A stretch of DNA of 30,915 bases, from NCBI GenBank assembly GCA_964607135.1, contig CAZSIV010000025.1, forward strand, positions 1 through 30,915. The letters are read 5' to 3'. Numbering within the stretch: the first letter of the stretch is position 1; every line of letters starts with the position of its first letter. The notes below the pieces were generated by a model. The model did no database searches and was not told the origin of the DNA. It saw nothing but the letters and a program-made list of their open reading frames with translations. The DNA is from Metaruminococcus_A sp964607135 (GTDB taxonomy: Bacteria > Bacillota > Clostridia > Oscillospirales > Ruminococcaceae). Shown here piece by piece: positions 23,389-30,602 of this stretch. The position numbers were made by a program, and so were the translations under genes.

Positions 23389-25278
23389 ATGGCTTACTGT
23401 CTGGGTGAATACGACGTTGCGGTGATTGGCGCAGGCCATGCCGGCTGTGAAGCAGCGCTGGCGGCGGCGAGGCTCGGGGCAAAAACCGCTTTGTTTACCA
23501 TCTCGCTGGACGGGATTGCAAACATGCCCTGTAACCCCTCGATCGGCGGGACGGCAAAGGGGCATATCGTCAAGGAAATCGATGCGCTGGGCGGCGAGAT
23601 GGGACGGGCGGCTGATGCAACTTTTTTGCAGAGCCGGATGCTCAACCTGGGGAAGGGGCCCGCCGTCCACAGCCTGCGGGTGCAGGCCGACCGGGTGGCC
23701 TACCACACCCTGATGAAACAGACGCTGGAGCGTCAGTCCGGCCTGGAAATCCGGCAGGGCGAAGTCGTCGATATCCGGCTGGACGGGGCGGGAGCGGTCT
23801 CGGAAATCGAGACGGCGCTCGGCGCGGTTTACAAAGTCCGGGCAGTCATTCTTGCGAGCGGAACCTACCTCAGCGGTAAGATCCACGTGGGGGAGGTCTC
23901 CTACACCGCGGGGCCGGACGGCTCGCTCGCCGCCCTGGGGCTGAGCGAAAACCTCCGCCGGATCGGGGTGGAGCTCCGCCGCTTCAAGACCGGCACTCCC
24001 GCCCGCGTCCACCGGAGGAGCATCGACTTTTCCAAGCTGGAACGGCAGGAGGGGGACGAGCGGATCATTCCCTTTTCCGCCGACACCGTGGGGGAGCTGA
24101 AAAACAAGGTCGCCTGTTATATCGCCTACACCAACGCCGAAACCCACCGGGTGATCCTTGAGAATCTCCACCGATCCCCCCTCTACAGCGGGCGGATCGA
24201 GGGGATCGGGCCCCGGTACTGCCCGAGCATCGAGGACAAGATCGTCCGCTTTTCGGACAAGCCCCGCCATCAGCTCTTCATCGAGCCGATGGGGCTCGAC
24301 ACCGACGAGATGTATTTGCAGGGGATGTCCTCCTCTTTGCCGGAGGACGTCCAGCTCGCCTTCCTGCGGACGATCGAAGGCTTGGAACGGGTGGAGATCA
24401 TGCGCAGCGCCTACGCGATCGAGTATGATTGCTGCGACCCGACCCAGCTCCTCCCGACGCTGGAATTCAAGAAAATCCCCGGCCTTTACGGGGCGGGCCA
24501 GTTCAACGGAACCTCCGGCTATGAGGAGGCCGCGGGACAGGGGCTGATCGCCGGGATCAATGCCGCGCGGAAGCTCCAGGGGAAGGAGCCGGTCATCCTC
24601 GACCGGGCCAGTTCTTATATCGGGACGCTGATCGACGATCTTGTGACGAAAGGGTGTATGGATCCCTACCGGATGATGACCTCCCGGAGCGAATATCGGC
24701 TGATCCTCCGGCAGGACAACGCCGACGAACGGCTGACCCCGCTGGGGTATGAGCTCGGTTTGGTTGGGAAGGCCCGGATGGAGAGGCTCGAGAAAAAACG
24801 CTTTGGGACAGAAAAGGAGCTGGCGCGGCTGGAAAAGCTCGTTCTGCCGCCGAGCGAGGAACTCAACGCGCTTCTTGTTTCACGTGAAACATCCCCGCTT
24901 TCGACCGGAGTGCGGGCAGCTGAGCTGCTCAAGCGCCCGCAGATCGGCTATGCCGATCTCGCCCCCTTTGACTCCGCCCGCCCGGAGGTTCCCTATGAGG
25001 TGGCTGAACAGGTGGAGATCCGGCTCAGATATGAGGGATACATCAAACGCCAGCTCCAGCAGGTTAAACAGATGCGGAAGCTGGAAGGACACGCCCTGCC
25101 GGGGCAGGAATTCGATTACCGGGAGATCACCGGCCTTCGGCTCGAGGCAGTGGAGAAGCTCAACCGGATCCATCCGCTGAATATCGGGCAGGCATCCCGG
25201 ATTTCAGGGGTTTCCCCGGCGGACGTCACAGTCCTCTCGATCTGGCTGGAGGGGGAGAGGAGGAAACGCCATGAGTGA
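23389..25278 (+). CDS. mnmG: tRNA modification enzyme MnmG (GidA)
   Basis: A 629-residue FAD-dependent partner of MnmE. The FAD-binding motif is GAGHAGCEAA (14-23), with PCNPSIGGTAKGHIVKEIDALGG following, and the later GQFNGTSGYEEAAGQG motif. Length equals the B. subtilis protein. The ATG at 23389 follows AGGAGGG; a longer in-frame start at 23362 would translate the ribosome binding site and is unlikely. The codons for VSRET around residue 497 form a perfect parS site. Its end overlaps rsmG by 8 bp. Confidence 0.97.
   Translation: MAYCLGEYDVAVIGAGHAGCEAALAAARLGAKTALFTISLDGIANMPCNPSIGGTAKGHIVKEIDALGGEMGRAADATFLQSRMLNLGKGPAVHSLRVQADRVAYHTLMKQTLERQSGLEIRQGEVVDIRLDGAGAVSEIETALGAVYKVRAVILASGTYLSGKIHVGEVSYTAGPDGSLAALGLSENLRRIGVELRRFKTGTPARVHRRSIDFSKLERQEGDERIIPFSADTVGELKNKVACYIAYTNAETHRVILENLHRSPLYSGRIEGIGPRYCPSIEDKIVRFSDKPRHQLFIEPMGLDTDEMYLQGMSSSLPEDVQLAFLRTIEGLERVEIMRSAYAIEYDCCDPTQLLPTLEFKKIPGLYGAGQFNGTSGYEEAAGQGLIAGINAARKLQGKEPVILDRASSYIGTLIDDLVTKGCMDPYRMMTSRSEYRLILRQDNADERLTPLGYELGLVGKARMERLEKKRFGTEKELARLEKLVLPPSEELNALLVSRETSPLSTGVRAAELLKRPQIGYADLAPFDSARPEVPYEVAEQVEIRLRYEGYIKRQLQQVKQMRKLEGHALPGQEFDYREITGLRLEAVEKLNRIHPLNIGQASRISGVSPADVTVLSIWLEGERRKRHE
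24876..24891. other. parS: parS site inside mnmG
   Basis: The 16-bp perfect palindrome TGTTTCACGTGAAACA equals the Firmicute ParB-binding site consensus. ParB spreads from such sites to form the partition complex and load SMC. It lies about 6-8 kb from the proposed origin. Confidence 0.95.
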
Positions 25279-25984
25279 GATGAAAGAGGAGCTCATCCGG
25301 GCGGCGGGGATTCTGGAGCTCCCCCTTACGCCGGAACAGCTGGAGCAGTTTGAAACCTATTACCGCCTTCTTATCGAGTGGAATGGGCGGGTCAACCTGA
25401 CGGCGATCACCGCCCCGAAGGAGGCGGCGGTCAAGCATTTTGCGGACAGCCTGTTGTTAACCAAGGCGGTTGAGCTCCCCCAGGGCGGAAGGCTGGCGGA
25501 TATTGGGACGGGAGCGGGCTTTCCCTCGGTTCCGGCAGCGATTCTGCGGCCTGACCTCCGGCTGACGCTGGTGGACAGCCTCAATAAACGGATCCGTTTT
25601 TTGGATGCGCTCTGTACTGCCCTTGGACTTCATGCGGCCTGTCTTCATGGCAGGGCGGAGGAGCTCGGCCGGACGAAGCTGCGGGAAACACAGGATGTGG
25701 CTGCGGCCCGGGCTGTTGCCCATCTCGGGGTGCTGGCGGAGTATTGTCTCCCCTTTGTCAAAGTCGGCGGGGTTTTTGCAGCGCTCAAAGGGCCGGAGAT
25801 CGAGGAAGAGCTGAAGGAATCGCTGAACGCTATCCGGATTTTGGGCGGGGAGCTGGAAAAAATCTGCCGTTTTGCCCTGCCGGATGGAAGCCGGCGGAGC
25901 ATCCTGCGGATCAGAAAAATATCGCAAACCCCGACAGGATATCCCCGCGCCTCTGCAAAAATAGCGAAATCCCCCATCAAATAA
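25271..25984 (+). CDS. rsmG: 16S rRNA (guanine527-N7)-methyltransferase RsmG
   Basis: A 237-residue SAM-dependent methyltransferase (GidB). WNGRVNLTAIT (38-48) and the SAM-binding LADIGTGAGFPSVP (about 75-88) are family signatures; the later AVAHLGVLAEYCLPFVKVGG matches too. The ATG at 25271 overlaps the mnmG end by 8 bp. The last 25 residues are an extra hydrophilic tail. Confidence 0.96.
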   Translation: MSEMKEELIRAAGILELPLTPEQLEQFETYYRLLIEWNGRVNLTAITAPKEAAVKHFADSLLLTKAVELPQGGRLADIGTGAGFPSVPAAILRPDLRLTLVDSLNKRIRFLDALCTALGLHAACLHGRAEELGRTKLRETQDVAAARAVAHLGVLAEYCLPFVKVGGVFAALKGPEIEEELKESLNAIRILGGELEKICRFALPDGSRRSILRIRKISQTPTGYPRASAKIAKSPIK

Positions 25985-26126
25985 AAAGCGTTTTGTCGAA
26001 GCGGCCCGGTTCTGCTCCGATTTTCCCGACGAAAAAAGGTGGCGCTTTGGCATCTGCTGTGTTATTCTGCTAATAAAGAATGAATCCCTGCTTGCGGTTC
26101 ATTCAAGAGCAGAAAGGAAGTGCAGG

Positions 26127-26921
26127 ATGGCCAGCCTCTTTCAAAAGGAGAAAACGATTAACCGGGTCGTTTTGCTCAATGTTTCAGAAATTGAACCGAA
26201 TCCGGCCCAACCCAGGACGAGCTTCGACCCGGCCGCCCTCACCTCGCTCGCCGAGAGCATCCGGCGCAACGGGGTGCTCCAGCCCATCACCGTTCGGAAG
26301 AACCGGAAAGAGCATTATGAGCTGATCGCCGGGGAGCGGCGGCTCCGGGCGGCAAAGGTCGCCGGGCTTACCCAAATCCCTTCGATTATCATGGAAACGG
26401 AGGAGAAGGATTCGGCGATTCTGGCACTGCTCGAAAACCTTCAGCGCCAGGATTTGAACTTCTTTGAGCAGGCGGCCGCCTTTTCCGCCATAATCATTGA
26501 GTGGAATATTACACAGGAGGAGGCGGCCGAGCGGCTTTCGATGGCGCAGTCCACCATCGCCAACAAAATCCGTCTGACCCGCATCCCGCCGGACCAGCAA
26601 AACCGGATTCTGGAAAGCGGTCTGACTGAGCGGCATGCCCGCGCCCTCCTGCGGATCAAGGACGACCAGAAACGGGGAGAGGCGGTCGAGGAGATCATCC
26701 GCCGGAAGTACAATGTCAGCCAGACGGAGAAGTATATTGAAACCCTTCTCGACACCCGTGCCAAGAAGATGCGGGTTCCGGTCGTCAAGGACGTGAGGAT
26801 CTTCATGAATACCATCAATAAGGCGCTGGCGGTGATGAAGAGTGCCGGGATCCCGGCTGAGGCGGAGAAAAAAGAGGACAGCTCCTGCATCGAGTACATC
26901 GTGCGGATTCCGAAGGGATGA
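26127..26921 (+). CDS. noc: Nucleoid occlusion protein Noc (ParB family)
   Basis: A 264-residue ParB/Noc CTPase-type clamp. The N-terminal domain has GERRLRAAK (69-77) for CTP binding and ENLQRQDLNFFEQA (103-116). The helix-turn-helix is at about 129-150 (TQEEAAERLSMAQSTIANKIRL), and the end YIVRIPKG resembles Noc. It is called Noc because it lies directly after rsmG and is distinct from the ParB encoded next to parA. The short N-terminal MASLF segment could be the membrane anchor known in Noc, but is weak. An AGAAAGGA site precedes the ATG. A GAATGAA/TTCATTC hairpin lies in the leader (26079-26103). Its DNA target is unproven; it could also bind parS. Confidence 0.88.
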   Translation: MASLFQKEKTINRVVLLNVSEIEPNPAQPRTSFDPAALTSLAESIRRNGVLQPITVRKNRKEHYELIAGERRLRAAKVAGLTQIPSIIMETEEKDSAILALLENLQRQDLNFFEQAAAFSAIIIEWNITQEEAAERLSMAQSTIANKIRLTRIPPDQQNRILESGLTERHARALLRIKDDQKRGEAVEEIIRRKYNVSQTEKYIETLLDTRAKKMRVPVVKDVRIFMNTINKALAVMKSAGIPAEAEKKEDSSCIEYIVRIPKG

Positions 26922-26952
26922 CTGAAAGACACCGTAGAAAGCAAAAAGCCCG

Positions 26953-26997
26953 AAAGGGGAGAAAATGTTTCACGTGAAACATTTTCTCCCCTTTTTT
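26953..26997. other. parS: parS site within a 42-bp palindrome that also forms the noc terminator
   Basis: TGTTTCACGTGAAACA (26966-26981) is the centre of a perfect 42-bp palindrome (26953-26994). The outer arms AAAGGGGAGAAAA and TTTTCTCCCCTTT plus a T run to 26997 make an intrinsic terminator 32 bp after the noc stop. Confidence 0.93.
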
Positions 26998-27023
26998 CGC
27001 AAGCCTGCCTTTTTTTTCGGGGG

Positions 27024-27141
27024 AGAGTGTGGTATAATATCCGCAGGGCGGCTATTATACATCTCATGGCCGGGACGATCCGCTCGCTCCCGTCCTAATG
27101 GCCAATTATACCATTTCGGCTCTGCCTTTATGGTATAAGAA
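27024..27141. other. AT-rich spacer with two inverted repeats and a promoter-like TATAAT
   Basis: TGGTATAAT at 27030-27038 looks like an extended -10 element on the plus strand; no good -35 is seen. GTATAATA (27032-27039) pairs with TATTATAC (27053-27060), and TTATACCAT (27106-27114) with ATGGTATAA (27130-27138). The gene-free stretch 26922-27672 comprises the parS palindrome, this spacer, an assembly gap, tandem repeats and two repeat elements; it has no gene. Confidence 0.45.
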
Positions 27142-27241
27142 NNNNNNNNNNNNNNNNNNNNNNNNNNNNNNNNNNNNNNNNNNNNNNNNNNNNNNNNNNN
27201 NNNNNNNNNNNNNNNNNNNNNNNNNNNNNNNNNNNNNNNNN
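27142..27241. other. Assembly gap (100 N)
   Basis: Exactly 100 unknown bases, the usual placeholder for a scaffold gap of unknown size. ATAAGAA just left and CCCCACCCG just right join into the same junction found intact inside the tandem repeat at 27312-27326, so the gap sits at a repeat-unit boundary. Confidence 0.95.
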
Positions 27242-27435
27242 CCCCACCCGCAGACGCAATCAAAGATTGCTGGCGGGTACCCGGGAACCTTGTTGCTCCC
27301 GATGGTCGCAATAAGAACCCCACCCGCAGACGCAATCAAAGATTGCTGGCGGGTACCCGGGAACCTTGTTGCCTTCGGCAATAACAACCTGACCCGTTAG
27401 CGAAATCAGAGATTTCGGCGGGGAGCCCCCGCTGG
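27242..27435. repeat. 76-bp tandem repeat with nested hairpins
   Basis: The unit 27242-27317 recurs at 27318; the first 55 bp are identical (27242-27296 and 27318-27372), after which a diverged third unit follows. Each carries GCAATC-AAA-GATTGC (27256-27270 and 27332-27346). The diverged unit has CGAAATC-AGA-GATTTCG (27401-27417) and GCGGGG-AGC-CCCCGC (27418-27432) instead, so sequence changes while pairing is kept. Confidence 0.9.
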
Positions 27436-27604
27436 CAATCGCGATCCGCAGGTGGAGAAAATAACAGCGCTGGTAACCCGCGAGGCGCCTCGCAGGATTA
27501 CAGCTTTGAGATTGGTAGAATGTCAGTGTGCGAAATTGCCCCGCCTGGGCACAGGCCTCGCAGGACTGAAACCTTAGAAATTGATAAAACCTTGGAGTGC
27601 GAAT
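27436..27604. repeat. Interspersed repeats upstream of parA, including a loopless element
   Basis: The element at 27436-27538 (minus orientation, 103 bp) has its two internal arms fused without a loop: CCCGCGAGGCGCCTCGCAGG (27477-27496) is a near-perfect palindrome. A left half-element follows (27556-27604), matching 13350-13398 in inverted orientation at 48 of 49 bases. Up to the parA ribosome binding site only GC-rich joint fragments such as AGCGG-CACT-CCGCT are seen. Confidence 0.85.
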
Positions 27605-27672
27605 CACCTGCGGCAGTTCGCCGCCGGGACCACCTGGCGCAGCGGCACTCCGCTGGAAATACAGGAGGAAAG

Positions 27673-28443
27673 ATGGGAAAAGTCATTGCAATCGCAAATC
27701 AGAAGGGCGGCGTCGGGAAGACCACGACAGCGGTCAATCTCGCGGCGGCGGTCGGCGCGCACAGAAAAAAGGTTCTTCTGATCGACATCGACCCGCAGGG
27801 GAACGCGACCAGCGGCCTCGGCGTCAGCAAGCGGGACGGCGCGCTTTCCTCCTATGAAATGCTCATCGGCGGGGAGAAGGCGGAGAAGGTCATCCGGAAA
27901 ACCAGCTTCAAAGGGGTGGATATCATCCCGGCGAGCATCGCGCTGGCGGGAGCCGAGGTGGAGATGGTCGAGCTGGAGGACCGCGCCTATCGCTTCAAGC
28001 GGGCGGTCGCCCCGGTCAAGGAGGCATATGACTTCGTCTTTGTCGACTGCCCTCCCTCTCTTGGGCTGATTACCATCAACGCCCTGACCGGAAGCGACAC
28101 CCTGCTGGTGCCGATCCAGTGCGAATACTATGCGCTGGAGGGGCTTTCCCAGCTGATGGCGACCGTCCGGCAGGTCAAGCGGCTCTACAACCAGACCCTC
28201 GAGATCGAGGGAGTGCTCCTGACCATGTACCAGGGGCGGCTGAACCTCACCTTGCAGGTGGTGGACGAGGTCAAGAAATTTTTCCCGCAGAAGGTCTATA
28301 AAAGCGTCATCCCCCGGAATGTCCGGATTTCCGAGGCACCGAGCTTCGGCCAGCCGATCCTTTATTACGACAAAGGCTCCAAGGGGACGAAGGCCTATGA
28401 CGAGCTGGCAAAGGAACTGCTGAAAAAAAATAAACAGAGGTGA
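27673..28443 (+). CDS. parA: Chromosome partitioning ATPase ParA/Soj
   Basis: A 256-residue deviant Walker ATPase. KGGVGKTT (11-18) is the deviant P loop with signature lysine K11; IDIDPQGN and VDCPPSLGL are the other nucleotide-site motifs. ParA binds DNA non-specifically as an ATP dimer and, with ParB at parS, separates new origins and regulates DnaA in B. subtilis. The ATG at 27673 follows AGGAGGAA (27663-27670); upstream in-frame codons are repeat DNA. ParB follows with a 5-bp gap. Confidence 0.96.
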   Translation: MGKVIAIANQKGGVGKTTTAVNLAAAVGAHRKKVLLIDIDPQGNATSGLGVSKRDGALSSYEMLIGGEKAEKVIRKTSFKGVDIIPASIALAGAEVEMVELEDRAYRFKRAVAPVKEAYDFVFVDCPPSLGLITINALTGSDTLLVPIQCEYYALEGLSQLMATVRQVKRLYNQTLEIEGVLLTMYQGRLNLTLQVVDEVKKFFPQKVYKSVIPRNVRISEAPSFGQPILYYDKGSKGTKAYDELAKELLKKNKQR

Positions 28444-28448
28444 AACCA

Positions 28449-29309
28449 TTGGCGAAACAACGCGGACTCGGCAAGGGCTTAGAGGCCCTCTTCGCCGACA
28501 ACAATACCGGGGAGGAGCAGGGCGCGGTCACCCTGAAGCTCACCGAAATTGAACCCAATCGGGAACAGCCCCGGAAGAGGTTCGACGAAGAAGCCCTGGC
28601 TCAGCTGGCGGAATCGATCCGCGAGCACGGTGTCCTCCAGCCCCTTCTGGTCAAGCCCCAGACGAATGGGAGTTACCTGCTGGTTGCAGGGGAGCGCCGC
28701 TGGCGGGCCGCCCGGATGGCGGGACTGTCCGAGGTGCCGGTCATCATCCGGGAGTTTTCCGACCAAGAGGCGATGGAGATCGCCCTGATCGAAAACCTCC
28801 AGCGGGAGGATTTAAACCCGGTGGAGGAGGCGCTCGGCTATCAGGAGCTGATGAACGCCTTCGGCTTTACCCAGGATCAGGTGGCGAAGCGGGTGGGGAA
28901 ATCCCGTTCCGCCGTGGCGAATTCTCTCCGCCTGACAGGGCTCCCAAAAGAGGTGCTGCCGCTTTTGGAAAACGGATCCCTCTCTGCGGGGCATGCCCGG
29001 GCGATCCTCGCGCTGGAGGACCGGGATGAGATGATCGAGACGGCAAAGCTCGCCGCGGAAAAGGGGTTGACCGTCCGCGAGCTGGAAAAGCGATCCCGGC
29101 AGCGGAAGCAGGCGGCCCGGCCGGAGGGGAAGAAAGCCCCCTTCTCCCGGGACAGTTATTTTGACGAGATGGAGCTCGCCTTAAAGGAGACCCTCCACCG
29201 GAAGGTGAAGATCCTTTCCGAAGGGGAAAAGGGGAGCTTGCAGATAGAATTTTACAGCCGGGAGGAGCTGCGCGACCTTGCGGAGCGGCTCGCCGGGCGG
29301 GATGAATAA
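28449..29309 (+). CDS. parB: Chromosome partitioning protein ParB/Spo0J
   Basis: A 286-residue CTP-dependent DNA clamp that loads at parS. The start motif AKQRGLGKGLEALF, GERRWRAA (81-88, CTP binding), ENLQREDLNPVEEA (115-128) and the helix-turn-helix TQDQVAKRVGKSRSAVANSLRL (141-162) are typical, followed by a dimerisation C-terminus. A TTG start at 28449 is preferred because AGAGGTGA lies just upstream and the protein then begins MAKQRGLGKG; the GTG at 28440 lies on that site. Both parS sites in this window are probable targets. Confidence 0.95.
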   Translation: MAKQRGLGKGLEALFADNNTGEEQGAVTLKLTEIEPNREQPRKRFDEEALAQLAESIREHGVLQPLLVKPQTNGSYLLVAGERRWRAARMAGLSEVPVIIREFSDQEAMEIALIENLQREDLNPVEEALGYQELMNAFGFTQDQVAKRVGKSRSAVANSLRLTGLPKEVLPLLENGSLSAGHARAILALEDRDEMIETAKLAAEKGLTVRELEKRSRQRKQAARPEGKKAPFSRDSYFDEMELALKETLHRKVKILSEGEKGSLQIEFYSREELRDLAERLAGRDE

Positions 29310-29324
29310 AGGAGACGGAAAAGA

Positions 29325-30602
29325 ATGCTGGATATGAAATTTGTCCGGGCCAACCCGGAGCTGGTCAAGGAAAACATCAAAAAGAAATTCCAGGAGGAAA
29401 AGCTCCCCTTGGTGGATAAGGTCATCGAGCTGGATGCGGAATTCCGCGCGGCGAAAACCCGCTGCGATGAGCTCCGCAGCCGGCGCAATTCGATCAGTAA
29501 GCAGATCGGCGGGCTGATGGCGCAGGGGAAGAAGGAAGAGGCGGAGGCGACCAAAGCGCAGGTCGCCGGCCTTGCGAAAGAATTGGCTGAGCTGGAGGCA
29601 AAGGAAGGCCCCTTGTCCGAGGAGATCAAAAAGATCATGATGGTTATCCCGAATATCATCGACCCGTCGGTGCCGATCGGGAAGGACGACAGTGAGAACG
29701 TCGAGCTCGAGCGGTTCGGCGAGCCGCTCGTCCCGGCTTTTGAGGTGCCCTATCATGTGGATATCATGGAGAAATTAAACGGGATCGACCTCGACAGCGC
29801 CCGCAAGACCAGCGGGAACGGCTTTTATTACCTCTGCGGCGACATCGCCCTCCTCCAGTCGGCTATCCTCGCCTATGCCCGCGACTTTATGGTCGACCGC
29901 GGCTTTACCTACTATATCCCGCCCTTTATGATCCGCAGCGGCGTGGTCAACGGCGTCATGAGCTTTTCCGAGATGGAGAACATGATGTATAAGATCGAAG
30001 GGGAGGATTTGTACCTTATCGGCACCAGCGAGCATTCGATGATCGGCAAGTTTATCGATGCCATCCTCCCGGAGGAGAAGCTCCCCCAAACCCTGACCAG
30101 CTACTCCCCCTGCTTCCGCAAGGAGGTCGGCGCCCACGGGATCGAGGAACGGGGCGTTTACCGGATCCACCAGTTTGAGAAGCAGGAGATGGTCGTCGTC
30201 TGCAAGCCGGAGGAGAGCGCCGCCTGGTTTGAGAAGCTCTACCACAATACGGTCGACTTCTTCCGCTCCCTCGACATCCCGGTCCGCACCCTGGAGTGCT
30301 GTTCGGGGGATTTGGCCGACCTCAAGGTCAAGAGCATCGATGTGGATGCCTGGTCGCCCCGACAGAAGAAGTATTTCGAGGTGGGGAGCTGCTCCAATCT
30401 GGGGGATGCGCAGGCCCGTCGGCTCGGAATCCGGATCAAGCCGAAGGAGGGGCCGAACTATTTTGCCCATACCCTCAACAACACGGTGGTCGCCCCGCCG
30501 CGGATGCTGATCGCCTTTTTGGAAAACAACCTCAACGAGGACGGGAGCGTCCGGGTGCCGGAGGCGCTTCGCTCCTACATGCGCAAAGACGTGATTCGGT
30601 AA
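29325..30602 (+). CDS. serS: Seryl-tRNA synthetase
   Basis: A 425-residue class II synthetase. The N-terminal coiled-coil arm (about 25-110, rich in Lys and Glu) grips the long arm of tRNA-Ser. The catalytic core has TSEHSMIG, then motif 2 SPCFRKEVGAHGIEERGVYRIHQFEKQEM (about 259-287) and motif 3 HTLNNTVVAPPRMLIAFLENN near the C-terminus. Motif 2 and 3 differ from the common bacterial form (GRDTRGLIRxHQF and NGSGLAxGRT), so this is a divergent branch of SerRS. AAAGGAGA precedes the ATG. It ends the plus-strand series; repeat DNA follows directly. No tRNA gene is seen after it within the window. Confidence 0.95.
   Translation: MLDMKFVRANPELVKENIKKKFQEEKLPLVDKVIELDAEFRAAKTRCDELRSRRNSISKQIGGLMAQGKKEEAEATKAQVAGLAKELAELEAKEGPLSEEIKKIMMVIPNIIDPSVPIGKDDSENVELERFGEPLVPAFEVPYHVDIMEKLNGIDLDSARKTSGNGFYYLCGDIALLQSAILAYARDFMVDRGFTYYIPPFMIRSGVVNGVMSFSEMENMMYKIEGEDLYLIGTSEHSMIGKFIDAILPEEKLPQTLTSYSPCFRKEVGAHGIEERGVYRIHQFEKQEMVVVCKPEESAAWFEKLYHNTVDFFRSLDIPVRTLECCSGDLADLKVKSIDVDAWSPRQKKYFEVGSCSNLGDAQARRLGIRIKPKEGPNYFAHTLNNTVVAPPRMLIAFLENNLNEDGSVRVPEALRSYMRKDVIR

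Noticed and set aside
26127..26921. Naming this gene a second parB
   Set aside because: Position after rsmG, the FFEQAAAF variant and the C-terminal YIVRIPKG fit Noc better, and a fuller ParB lies beside parA. The choice is not certain.
27242..27372. CRISPR-like array
   Set aside because: Only about two 76-bp units with 55 bp identical; the units are internally palindromic at several scales, spacers are not unique, and no cas gene is near.
27098..27400. An open frame running across the N block
   Set aside because: It exists only because unknown bases cannot encode stops, and it reads tandem-repeat DNA.
27520..27672. An upstream extension of ParA
   Set aside because: The extra codons are repeat DNA and the ATG at 27673 has an AGGAGGAA site and the family N-terminus.
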